Counted from the stretch's first letter, positions 23,328 through 33,831 are shown. The stretch: DNA of 64,000 bases from Primulina eburnea (GCF_022965805.1 NC_133104.1:19577071-19641070), one strand, 5' to 3'. Made by a program: numbers and translations. The notes: generated by a model not told the origin, from the letters alone.

Positions 23328-23515
23328 TATGGTTATATCGAGTAATGGAATCCATTACGGAATTCGATATAGGAACACCATATTTGGTTATATCGAGTAA
23401 AGGGGTTGGAATTCTTCTATTACGGAATTCGATATAGGAATACCGGGGCACTGGTTATATCGAGTAATAGAGATTATGGTTCCCTCCTTTACGGAATTCG
23501 ATATAGGAATACCAC
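23328..23515 (+). repeat. Three tandem hairpin repeats in T1 LTR leader
   Basis: A unit beginning GGTTATATCGAGTAA and ending GGAATTCGATATAGGAA occurs three times (from about 23330, 23388 and 23453). In each, TATATCGA pairs with TCGATATA. In the first, GTAATGGA also pairs with TCCATTAC. The bases between the arms vary while the outer arms stay fixed. Confidence 0.8.
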
Positions 23516-24024
23516 ATCTGGAAACCGGGATCCCTAGACTAGGATTCAGTCTAGTCTTAAATGATGTAGCTACGAGTATTGTAGATTCTTGTTTATGTTT
23601 CGGAGTATGATACATATTCATGTTACCTGATTACATGCTTTATATTGTTTATATTATTGCATGTTTCATTGATTTATACTGGGATTATATTCTCACCGGT
23701 ATATCCGGCTGTTGTCTTGTCTGTATGTGTACTTGAAAACAGGTGGGACAGGATCAGGGTCCAGGAGATGAGGAGAGATCGTGATTAGAGTGGAGGCTCC
23801 GGACTTGGATTAGAGATAGGGTTGAACACTTGACATTAGTTGTTAAACCTCAGTTTATTTTGAATGCATGCAGTACAGGACTCGTATTGTATTCTATACG
23901 GATATGTATATGAGTTTGATTTCACTACGTTCCGCATTTTAAAAAAAAAATTTAGACCCTGTTTTTAATTGATTAATTAGTCCCAATTATGATTAAGAAC
24001 TTGATTAGCGTCCGGGTCCCCACA

Positions 24025-24997
24025 TGTGTTGATTAGATTAGGAATTGATAGAGTTTATATCAACATTTCCATTTCAGATTCGTATTGGCGATCGTGACAG
24101 CGATTCTACAACGAAAGGTATAGTACATGTTTTGTTTGGGGAATCACGACTCAAATAAGATCACATTTGAGTTTCCCAACCAAAATCACATACTTGTTTT
24201 ATTGTTCATACCTTGATATGATTATGATTGCTATAGATTTTTTTATAGAACTTGTATTCAGATCTTGCTATGCTTTGTTTACAGATCGTGTAGCATTGCA
24301 TTATGCTTGTTTACAGATTTTGGTATTCATGCATTAAGATAGGGCAGTCTGGAGATCAGGCAGACTACTAGATGTTCGGCGATATCTCAGCTTAGGGGAA
24401 GATCACCGCCCCTATTGTAGACGCGGATACAGATCAGGCCGAAGTCTAGGAATAAGACGTACAACACCTCGATTGGTAGGGTAGGTGACAGCCAGTGACG
24501 TCTTATTCACAACGGGATCCCTAGAGTTTTAGTCGAGTCGAGTCTAGACATGATTAGATTCGCATTGCATGATTTTATATGAATGACATTCATCTCAGCA
24601 TGTTTCATGTTTAGATTGTTTATATGCCTGTTACATGTTTATACTGGGATTTGTTCTCACCGGTTTTCCGGCTGTTGTTATGTTTGTATGTGTGCATAAC
24701 AACAGGTGGGGCAGGATCTGGGTCGAGACAGAGATGATCGTGATAGCGTGGTGATCTCGGGCGCAGCAGAGGACTAGTGGTTCTTTTGTTAGACTTGTAC
24801 TACTGTTTGTTTATAGATGGTATTGAACACTAGTTGTAAGAACAAGAATTGTACTTCATGTTTATATTGTAAGTTAAACTATGAATTATGTTTGTTTAGT
24901 TACATTTGATTTACTGTAAAAAGCAAAAATTTGACCCACGTTTTTAATAACAATCCATTTAATCCCAAGAAAAAGAATTAGAGCCCGGGTCCCCACA
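24025..24997 (+). repeat. T2 5' LTR, right part only
   Basis: It aligns end to end with 41009-41981 of the T2 3' LTR. The missing first part (about 962 bp) should lie left of T1, outside the window. It holds the second splice-donor-like motif, the structured leader and the LTR terminus GGGTCCCCACA. Confidence 0.92.
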
Positions 24998-25002
24998 ACA
25001 GG

Positions 25003-25014
25003 TGGTATCAGAGC
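25003..25014 (+). other. T2 primer-binding site
   Basis: TGGTATCAGAGC, five bases (ACAGG) after the LTR end, complementary to initiator tRNA-Met. Leader sequence without a gene continues to 25247. Confidence 0.9.
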
Positions 25015-25247
25015 AGAGAGTTCCTTTAGACTGAGATAGGATAGAATGAGCGGGGTAGATCGAGTCTTCTTCCTTGCTTGATGACGTGCTAGCATGATTA
25101 TTGCTTTCCTATTACATGTTGTTGTTATTTGATTTCTTTCAGCATGTGATTGACTGAATCAGAACTGATTCTAGATCAGAGGTAACTGACTAGAGGATGG
25201 CTGAGACAGTTGTATATCTTGTGTACTAATCAGTTGGGTTATTAGAT

Positions 25248-25863
25248 ATGCCTCCTAGAAGAGCAGCCGTACCTCTACGACCCTTAGCGCCAGAACAGGG
25301 GAGCACATCCGGAGATCCTATGGATGTTACAGCGACCCCTATGGAGACGTTGCTGAAGCGATTCCAATCCTTTCGACCTCCCGCATTAAAAGGTACCGAG
25401 AATGCCATCGAGTGCGAAAGTTGGCTTGAGGACATTGAAATGCTATTTGACTCTTTGGAGTATAATGATGAGAAGAGAATAAAGCTAATTGGCCATCATT
25501 TGCAAGATATAGCCAAGAATTGGTGGTTGAACATTAGGAGAGCTTTAGAGCAGCGGGGTACCGAGATTACTTGGAAGGTATTCAAGACGGAGTTCTATCA
25601 GCGTTTCTTTCCCATCTCCTATCGCAAGGATAAAGGTGCTGAATTTGCCAATCTGAGGCAAGGGCCACTGAACATTGAGGAGTACGTTGCCAAATTCTCT
25701 TCTTTGCTTCGTTTTGCACCCCATGTTTCAGGTAGTGACGAGGCGGTGGCGGACCAATTCATAAATGGCTTGAACCCGGACATCTTTACCTTGGTAAACA
25801 CGGGAAGACCTAATAACTTTGCGGATGCATTGAATCAAGCCAAGGGTGCAGAAGCAGGATTGT
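25248..25863 (+). pseudogene. gag: T2 gag, N-terminal part (cut by N2)
   Basis: The ATG at 25248 starts MPPRRAAVPLRPLAPEQG, the only complete Gag N-terminus in the window for this group. The Gag domain (CESWLEDIEMLFDSLEYNDE, NWW, VFKTEFYQRFFPISYRKDKG) follows with no stop up to the N2 insertion at 25863/25864. It resumes at 33837 with RQRSAPYVAPIPRPPAPPSQ. The frame is intact until cut. Confidence 0.92.
25859..25863. repeat. Left target-site duplication of N2 (ATTGT)
   Basis: ATTGT precedes TGTAATGCCCG and recurs at 33832-33836; removal rejoins T2 gag. Confidence 0.96.
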
Positions 25864-25992
25864 TGTAATGCCCGAGATTTAATTATTATAATCAGACGTT
25901 GATTAATTGTCATGATTAAACTCAAACGAACCAATATGCCGAGACCGAGCGTCGTTGCATAATTAGCCAAGGATTTGGGCAGAACCTCCGGC

Positions 25993-26236
25993 GCTCGAGC
26001 GGTAGAAAACAACCGCCCGAGCGCCAATGTTTCGGTAATTCATCGTTCGGGCAGAAGGTTCGGCGCCCGGGCGGTAGATTTTGACCGCCCGAGCGCCAAG
26101 GGTGCGACTTGAAATTTCCGGGCAGTATGTTCGGCGCCCGAGCGGTACATTTCGACCGCTCGAGCGCCACACGGAAAGCATGCAATGTGCCACGCTTCAG
26201 TTTGCATGCATCGTGGATATATATATATATATATAT
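25993..26236 (+). promoter_or_regulatory. N2 LTR promoter: three hairpin-forming palindrome pairs and TATA box
   Basis: Cores such as GCTCGAGC, GCCCGGGC and GCCCGAGC start at 25993, 26015, 26065, 26087, 26136 and 26158: three pairs exactly 22 bp apart, repeating every 71-72 bp. Each pair also forms an inverted repeat with arms of about 14 bp (GGCGCTCGAGCGGT against ACCGCCCGAGCGCC). The TATA run 26218-26236 begins about 53 bp downstream. The 3' LTR repeats this at about 31869-32115. Confidence 0.72.
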
Positions 26237-26855
26237 AGAGATAAGCTCATTGTTCAGACAAAAGAAACGAGGGAAAGGAAGCTCGAGAAATCCTTACGCC
26301 TTTTCTGAGAAATCCGCCCGTCAGATTTTGAACCCGACTTCAGTACTGTGTTCCTATCAACACAGGCTACAACTGGACGTAAGTTTTGTTACGTTTAGAC
26401 ATGATTTGACTTTATGATGTTGTCAGAATTGAATAGGATTCATATATGATGTTCTTGTCATGTTAGACATCTTAGAATCGAAGTCAGATTGAGAAACAGA
26501 GTGTTTATGTAATTGTTATGATTTTCAAAGTCGATTGGACTGAGATTTTATATCAGAATTGTATTATCGTTCAGAGTTTGAGTTGTATCGATATTGATTA
26601 TGAATTCTGATATTATATTTGTGATGTTCAGATTGACGAGGTTATTCAGATTGTATTGTTATGCCGTCGAAACATCAGTTGAATTAAATTGATCAAATTC
26701 AGTTATGATTTGGATTTCATCGTAATATCGTTGATATGAATCAGATTGTATCTTGTTCAGATATTGATCAGATTATGTACTGAATTGAGTATTAATCAGA
26801 ACAGATTGTGTATTGAGTCATCACTGATACAGCGTATTCGATATTGTCATTTCAG

Positions 26856-26914
26856 ATTGGATATGGACAGATTTGAATACATGTCATCGTCTTCGTCAGA
26901 CCGGGACGACAAAG
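26856..26914 (+). other. Candidate small leader exon in N2 LTR
   Basis: A TTTCAG (AG ending 26855) precedes and a GGTATAA (GT at 26915) follows a 59-bp purine-rich segment. The same arrangement occurs in T1 (23001-23055), T2 (41062-41101), T3 (43958-44020) and N3 (46738-46796). In N2 and N3 the segment reads as a Ser/acidic peptide (MDRFEYMSSSSSDRDDK and MNRFDFETSSSSEQEDK). Splicing is an inference. Confidence 0.45.
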
Positions 26915-27128
26915 GTATAATTCATGTGATATTCGGGAAGCATAACTCAAATTAGATTAATTTGAGTTTCCCACTAAAATCACATACTAGATTATTGTTT
27001 ATATTGTTACCTGGTTATGCTTTGATTATAGAATTGTATTTAAGCAGGTAAAATAATTTTGATATTCAGTTATGAATATGATTATGCTTTGTTTACAGAT
27101 TGTTATTCATTGCATTTAAGATAGGAAA

Positions 27129-27293
27129 GTCTTGACAGCCATTGTCAGACTTCTAGACGTTCGGTGTATCTCAGCTTAGGAGTAGCCATTACTCCTATTG
27201 CCAGCCGTTGATACAGCTCGGACCGAAGTCTAGGAATAAGACGTACTGTCGCCCCGAGTGGTTGGGTAGGTGACAGCCAATGACGTCTTATTC
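27129..27293 (+). other. Conserved structured module in N2 LTR leader
   Basis: Three nested or adjacent inverted repeats: GTCTTGACA/TGTCAGAC (27129-27150); a long-range stem CTAGAC, TTCGGT, TATC against GATA, ACCGAA, GTCTAG (27153-27233) enclosing GGAGTA/TACTCC; and GAATAAGACGT/ACGTCTTATTC (27234-27293). Counterparts: N3 47011-47169, T2 41329-41492, T3 about 44160-44318. Several arm changes are compensated. Confidence 0.65.
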
Positions 27294-27957
27294 ACCCCGG
27301 GATCCCTAGAGTTATAGTTGAGTCAAGTCTAGACATGATTTGATTAGAACAGCATGTGTAGATGAATTGGTTTCATAGACTATGGAACCTATTGTTATTA
27401 CTTTCAGTCATGACAGCATGTTTCATGATTTAGACTATTTACATGCATGTTTATCTGATTTGAATTGCATGTTTAGTTAGATTAGAATTCATAGATGATG
27501 AAATCTATTACTATTGTCTTTGCTTTTATTCCTGAGAGCATGTTCCATGAATCATTATGTGTATATGCATGTTTACCATGTTTTATACTGGGATTTATTC
27601 TCACCGGAGTTATCCGGCTGTTGTCTTGTTTTGTATGTGTGCATGACAACAGGTGGGGCTGGATCAGGGTCGAGATGACGATGAGAGAAGACGAGTTAGC
27701 GTGGTGATTCCGGACTTGTACCAGACTTGGTTTATTACTTGAATTTAGTAATTGAACCTTAGACTTAAGTTGTACAGTATTGTACTTTTCTGCTGAACTG
27801 TAGTTTTATACAGCGATGTATATTGTTTAGATTCCATTACCTTCCGCAGTTACATTTTAAAAAGAAAATTTTTTTTTTAGACCCTGTTTATCAGAACTGA
27901 TAATTAAATCCCAATAATGAGTAAGAAGATAATTAGCGTCCGAGTCCCCACAACAGG

Positions 27958-27969
27958 TGGTATCAGAGC
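27958..27969 (+). other. N2 primer-binding site
   Basis: TGGTATCAGAGC, five bases after the 5' LTR, for initiator tRNA-Met. Non-coding leader follows to the gag start. Confidence 0.9.
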
Positions 27970-28401
27970 TGATAGTTCCTTTAGCGATAGATCCTTTAGA
28001 GGAAGACAGTCAGAACTGATAGATCCTCTAGAATGAGATAGCAGAGAATGAGCGGGGTAGATTAAATTTTCTTTCCTTGCATGTCTGTGCTAGCATGAGA
28101 TTGATTATAATGTTGATTTGCATTGTGGGTGCTAGCATGAGGTTATGTGTTACTGCTTTGAGATACATGCTTACCTGATTACTTGATTTAGATTGGTATT
28201 ATGTATCATTATATATGAATCAGATCTGATTCCTGATCAGCAGTAAGATGATCAGAGAAAGATTAGAATAGATTGGTTGTACTGGGTTACTAATGGTTTT
28301 GGTAATCAGATATAGCTCCCCGAAGAATTTCGGAAAGAGGCAGTACTTCGTATGATCAGACAGATATATCAGAACCTCAGATAGATGTGTCAGAAACTCC
28401 G

Positions 28402-29287
28402 ATGGAAATCAAGTTGAGAGAATTTCAGTTACTTCAGCCGCCGATTCTCAGCGGTATTGAGACATCGGAAGATTGTCAGCACTTGTTGGATGACATAGAA
28501 ATACTGGTTGATTTACTTGATTGTACCGATGAACAGAAAGTTAAATTGGTAGTTTATCAGTTACGGGAGACTGCCAGAAATTGGTGGATTATGATTAGAG
28601 GCATCTTAGAACTACGTGGTATTGTGATCACGTGGGAAGTATTTAAAACTGAATTCTATCAACGATTTTTCTCAGTTTCATACCGGGAGGACAAAAGAGC
28701 AGAATTCGAGAATTTGAGACAAGGTCAACTGAATGTTGAAGAATATGTTGCGAAATTTTCTACGCTACTGCAATTTGCTCCCCATTTGACGGGAAATGAC
28801 GAAGCTGCAGTGAATCAGTTCGTCAGAGGATTGAATTCAGAGATAGTTGCATTGATGAACATGCATCAACCTTATCATTTTGCTGATGCCTTGAGGAAAG
28901 CAAAGAGGGCGGAGGCGAGTCTGATTAGACAGCTAGGGAGGTTGTGCATGAAGCCATCCCAAACCCAGCAATCCTCTCTTCGATTCGATCGAGGCAGTAC
29001 GAGTGGAAAGCAAGATTTGCTGAAAGCTCGAAAGAAGTCATTTAAGAAATTGGGAAGTGGTTCCTCTAGCTCCAGCAGTCCTAGTCCCAGTGATACTGGA
29101 GTGTATTGCAGGACTTGTGGTGGGAGACACCCCACAGAGCAATGCCAGGGAGTGTCTGGTAGTTGCTATATCTGTAGACAGCGAGGACACTGCTAGAGTT
29201 TGTCCCCAGAGAGGTCCTCGAAGATTTCAGGGGGCTGGACCCTCTGGATATGGTGATCGAGGGACAGATCCAGGTCACACTGGGTAA
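28402..29287 (+). pseudogene. gag: N2 gag, frameshifted in the second zinc knuckle
   Basis: ATG at 28402 opens a Gag frame (CQHLLDDIEILVDLLDCTDE, NWW, VFKTEFYQRFFSVSYREDKR), the basic linker KQDLLKARKKSFKKLGSG and the first knuckle CRTCGGRHPTEQC. The second knuckle begins CYICRQRGHC and stops at 29194-29196. The proper continuation (ARVCPQRGPRRFQGAGPSG) is in another frame, so a small indel near 29185 broke it. The MPPRR start is mutated to ATA GCT CCC CGA. The break removes the RNA-binding end of Gag. Confidence 0.87.
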
Positions 29288-29289
29288 CA

Positions 29290-31700
29290 TAGTAACAGGT
29301 ACTATTCTTTATGATTATATTGCATATGTATTAGTATGTACTAGTGCATTTTTAGGAATACCTGTGATTGAGTAGCAGGGAGGTATGCTGTATCTGTTGG
29401 GTCTGTTTGTACTGTAGTATTGATTCCCTACTTGTAAGGCAACTGTTATTAGCAGAGATTTCTGTATATGTTGTATACTACAGTAAGAGGAAAATGGAAT
29501 CGAGTTCGATTATGATGTACTTGTGTTTTCTGATTTGAATGCATTATTGACAGTTATATGCTAAACAAGTACAGACATATTGCAGAACTGGTTCCAGAAA
29601 TGGTAAGATGTAGATCAGAGATGACTGATCAGTGGAGATACCACAGTAAGGATTATAGATTTTAATTCCTTTGATATCTGTATTGTATATGACTCGATTA
29701 ATACAGAAAGGAGCAGATTGCATCCTTATGTATTCAGTAGACCCACTGAAATCGAGCCTAGCATTGGCAGATTTGCCAATGCTGTATGAGTTGGCTGCTG
29801 TTGCCTAGATTGGATTTCAGATTTGATTTATATCAGAAAGATAGATTCAGAATTGAATTACGATCTAGTATTGTTTGTCTGTTAGATTCAGTACAGAATG
29901 ATATTGAATATTTAAAGATTTGTTGAATATTGAGAGAACGGAGATTATTGTATACAGAAATTAGTCAGATAAGAATTCCGCTTGGAAACAGATTGTATTC
30001 AGAATATGCGATATCTGGAAGTAGTATACAGATTGATTTGATACAGTTTAGATTAGGATCAGTGACAGAGCACGATATCGATGTCAGAAAGATCAGAAAT
30101 TTCAGAAAAGTCCGAGGTGTAAGAACTTTATATTGTCTGATTGGGCAGGTTATTTTATTCGACTGTTGTTTTATATCTGCTTGCGTATTATTATTGTTCT
30201 AAATCAGTATTCGAGACATCTTATATTGTTTTGGGGAGCATATTTTAATTGCAGATAAGATATAACAGTTGATCAGAACGACATGAAGACATGTTTGACT
30301 AATCAGAAGCAATCTTATTACCAGAGATTACCGTTTTATGAGTTCCCTGAACTCACTAGATCTGTATAGGTTACGGATATTTCATATCTGATTGGATATT
30401 ACTGTTGTTCTGAATCCGTTTATGATACAGATTGTTATGAACCGTTGAGATTATATACAGTTCAATGGTATCAGAATTAAATTCAAGAGTTACAGCAGTT
30501 CAGAAATGAAATCAGAATATGTCAGAATGTTTCAGAGTTGTATAACAGAATTGACATTGAGAGCCAGAGCCGAATACCAGGTAGGTATTTCTTCCTTAAT
30601 TTATGTTATTAACTTATTTGTTGGTACCGAATAGTTTGAATCAGATATCACAGGTAGTGTCAGACATGCACAGTGATGGATTCAGTTTTCATTCGGATAA
30701 CAGACAGTGTTAAAATAGACAGATTAAATCAGTTGTAACAGAATTAGTACCGAAATGTTAGCAGAAATCATACTGATATGTCTGAATCGCTAACAGAATA
30801 GGCAGAAAGATAGAAATCAGAAGACTATTACAGAATTGGTATGTTTCTGAATAGAAATGGGAGTACATTTCTATGGCTTTAGTAATGACATTACTGTCAT
30901 TTTTCTTCAGATGGTAAGATAATATGATTATGATTGACAGATTGTTCAATCTATATCAATTGGTTTGTACCAGATAACGTACAAACAGAACCAGATGACA
31001 CAGATTGATGCCAGAAGAATGATCAGAGTCAACAGAATGTTGAGATAGAGTAGATCAGAATGTGATTTTCTGGTTGATTCTGTACTTTTGATAGTGTGTA
31101 TCATGAGTTTCTTCTTAGATTGTGTTACAACTGGCAGACAGTCAGAATGTATTGTACAGATCGTGAAAGATTTTGGTAGAGCTATATAGTGCTGGATGTT
31201 AGCACTAATGGATATGACTTATTATCACTGCGTGACAATACCTATCAGCTTATCAGATTGGTAATGAGACAGTTACAGTCAAGACAGTTTACAGTGAATA
31301 CTATAGATTTCTATTCCTTTTGAAGAAAATTCGAAGGAAGACAAGGATAGTTCAGAATGAACAGATTCAAGAAACCAACGTCGGATGATGACGATTGGTC
31401 TTTGGAGCTAAAGACTGTATAAGTCCTTGATTGGAATAAACAGATTGGATAACAATTACTGGTATTGTTTTGCTATGGACGGTGATTGGTTTATACGGAT
31501 GTTGTATAACCAGCATGGCAAGATTGATTCAGTCAGAATTAGTTTGAGAAGTATTATGATAGTATACTTCATGAATTCTCATTCCAGATTTGAAATCAGA
31601 GGTTGACACAAAAAAGGGATTTCAGAATGGGTTCATTGAGATGAGTTTTGATTTATACTCTGTTATACATTTCTTCTAATATATCTGAATTGAATGCTTG
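29290..31700 (+). pseudogene. N2 decayed pol relic (protease to integrase)
   Basis: There is no long frame, but nucleotide similarity to T1 pol is visible in order. 29305-29580 matches the protease around DTGASH to LTKYRA. 29585-29810 matches HKIVRFRPEM to TSPSLVDLP. 30849-31015 matches the integrase ([12 protein letters not shown], then [13 protein letters not shown]). Part of RT seems deleted. N3 49148-51436 shows the same colinear decay. It is therefore an inherited relic rather than unrelated stuffer DNA. Confidence 0.78.
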
Positions 31701-31701
31701 C

Positions 31702-31739
31702 GAGTTCGAGGACGAACTCAGATCTAAGAGGGGGAGAAA
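31702..31739 (+). other. N2 polypurine tract and hairpin
   Basis: AGAGGGGGAGAAA (31727-31739) abuts the 3' LTR. Inverted repeat GAGTTCG-AGGA-CGAACTC at 31702-31719. Confidence 0.88.
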
Positions 31740-33831
31740 TGTAATGCCCGAGATTTAATTATTATAATCAGACGTTGATTAATTGTCATGATTAAACTCA
31801 AACGAACCAATATGCCAAGACCGAGCGTCGTTGCATAATTAGCCAAGGATTTGGGCAGAACCTCCGGCGCTCGAGCGGTAGAAAACAACCGCCCGAGCGC
31901 CAATGTTTCGGTAATTCATCGTTCGGGCAGAAGGTTCGGCGCCCGGGCGGTAGATTTTGACCGCCCGAGCGCCAAGGGTGCGACTTGAAATTTCCGGGCA
32001 GTATGTTCGGCGCCCGAGCGGTACATTTCGACCGCTCGAGCGCCACCCGGAAAGCATGCAATGTGCCACGCTTCAGTTTGCATGCATCGTGGATATATAT
32101 ATATATATATATATAGAGATAAGCTCATTGTTCAGACAAAAGAAACGAGGGAAAGGAAGCTCGAGAAATCCTTACGCCTTTTCTGAGAAATCCGCCCGTC
32201 AGATTTTGAACCCGACTTCAGTACTGTGTTCCTATCAACACAGGCTACAACTGGACGTAAGTTTTGTTACGTTTAGACATGATTTGACTTTATGATGTTG
32301 TCAGAATTGAATAGGATTCATATATGATGTTCTTGTCATGTTAGACATCTTAGAATCGAAGTCAGATTGAGAAACAGAGTGTTTATGTAATTGTTATGAT
32401 TTTCAGAGTCGATTGGACTGAGATTTTATATCAGAATTGTATTATCGTTCAGAGTTTGAGTTGTATCGATATTGATTATGAATTCTGATATTATATTTGT
32501 GATGTTCAGATTGACGGGGTTATTCAGATTGTATTGTTATGCCGTCGAAACATCAGTTGAATTAAATTGATCAAATTCAGTTATGATTTGGATTTCATCG
32601 TAATATCGTTGATATGAATCAGATTGTATCTTGTTCAGATATTGATCAGATTATGTACTGAATTGAGTATTAATCAGAACAGATTGTGTATTGTGTTATT
32701 CACTGATACAGCGTATTCGATATTGTCATTTCAGATTGGATATGGACAGATTTGAATACAGGTCATCGTCTTCGTCAGACCGGGACGACAAAGGTATAAT
32801 TCATGTGATATTCGGGAAGCATAACTCAAATTAGATTAATTTGAGTTTCCCACTAAAATCACATACTAGATTATTGTTTATATTGTTACCTGGTTATGCT
32901 TTGATTATAGAATTGTATTTAAGCAGGTAAAATAATTGTGATATTCAGTTATGAATATGATTATGCTTTGTTTACAGATTGTTATTCATTGCATTTAAGA
33001 TAGGAAAGTCTTGACAGCCATTGTCAGACTTCTAGACGTTCGGTGTATCTCAGCTTAGGAGTAGCCATTACTCCTATTGCCAGCCGTTGATACAGCTCGG
33101 ACCGAAGTCTAGGAATAAGACGTACTGTCGCCCCGAGTGGTTGGGTAGGTGACAGCCAGTGACGTCTTATTCACCCCGGGATCCCTAGAGTTATAGTTGA
33201 GTCAAGTCTAGACATGATTTGATTAGAACAGCATGTGTAGATGAATTGGTTTCATAGACTATGGAACCTATTGTTATTACTTTCAGTCATGACAGCATGT
33301 TTCATGATTTAGACTATTTACATGCATGTTTATCTGATTTGAATTGCATGTTTAGTTAGATTAGAATTCATAGATGATGAAATCTATTACTATTGTCTTT
33401 GCTTTTATTCCTGAAAGCATGTTCCATGAATCATTATGTGTATATTCATGTTTACCATATTTTATACTGGGATTTATTCTCACCGGAGTTATCCGGCTGT
33501 TGTCTTGTTTTGTATGTGTGCATGACAACAGGTGGGGCTGGATCAGGGTCGAGATGACGATGAGAGAAGACGAGTTAGCGTGGTGATTCCGGACTTGTAC
33601 CAGACTTGGTTTATTACTTGAATTTAGTAATTGAACCTTAGACTTAGGTTGTACAGTATTGTACTTTTCTGCTGAACTGTAGTTTTATACAGCGATGTAT
33701 ATTGTTTAGATTCCATTACCTTCCGCAGTTACATTTTAAAAAGAAAATTTTTTTTTTAGACCCTGTTTATCAGAACTGATAATTAAATCCCAATAATGAG
33801 TAAGAAGATAATTAGCGTCCGGGTCCCCACA
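31740..33831 (+). repeat. N2 3' LTR (2092 bp)
   Basis: Matches the 5' LTR; ends GGGTCCCCACA before TSD ATTGT (33832-33836). It differs in the length of the TA run and in scattered substitutions. Confidence 0.95.

Larger units (their letters stand above)
1..24024 (+). mobile_element. T1: Ty3/Gypsy Tekay-like retrotransposon, 5' end outside window
   Basis: T1 is present as 1-1823 (gag, protease, start of RT), 9964-10601 (RT) and 19968-24024 (RNase H, integrase, polypurine tract, 3' LTR). N1 and K1 split it, each with a clean 5-bp TSD, and the reading frame rejoins exactly across both. The integrase tail, with its GPY/F module and chromodomain-like end, matches the Tekay/Del group of plant chromoviruses. 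The 3' LTR ends at 24024 and is followed at once by the interior of T2's LTR, so T1 is inserted in T2. The expected TSD is TGTGT (24025-24029); its partner lies outside the window. Nonsense codons at 479-481, 1028-1030 and 10245-10247 mean this copy is not autonomous. Confidence 0.93.
22069..24024 (+). repeat. T1 3' LTR (1956 bp)
   Basis: It starts TGTAATGCCCGG after the polypurine tract and ends GGGTCCCCACA. It contains the palindrome array, TATA run, a first splice-donor-like GGACGTAAGT (GT at 22631), a GAAAGGTATAA motif (GT at 23056), three hairpin repeats (23328-23515) and the TTATATTCTCACCGG region. The right edge joins T2's LTR at 24025. Confidence 0.94.
25864..27952 (+). repeat. N2 5' LTR (2089 bp)
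   Basis: Starts TGTAATGCCCGAG, ends GAGTCCCCACA. Contains the palindrome pairs, TATA, splice-like motifs (GT at 26379, AG ending 26855, GT at 26915) and the structured module 27129-27293. Confidence 0.95.
25864..33831 (+). mobile_element. N2: gag-only non-autonomous Ty3/Gypsy element
   Basis: N2 is a full-length element with LTRs 25864-27952 and 31740-33831, a primer-binding site, a damaged gag, a decayed pol relic, a polypurine tract and TSD ATTGT. LTRs of 2089 and 2092 bp show about fifteen differences by eye. It has the same plan as N1/N3 but its gag and LTR are clearly diverged, so it is a second gag-only lineage or an older branch. Confidence 0.94.

Noticed and set aside
26218..26236. 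TA microsatellite as an independent repeat feature
   Set aside because: Its fixed position after the palindrome array in every LTR makes a TATA-box role more likely; length variation is ordinary slippage.
26746..26955. Small frame (also 2870, 8711, 46634, 52513) as a possible gene
   Set aside because: Most of the frame is LTR intron-like sequence. Only the part in the candidate exon is of interest, and that is recorded as a finding.
29930..30202. 90-codon frame in the N2 interior
   Set aside because: It lies in the decayed pol region, with no match to any RT or RNase H motif in that frame; likely chance.
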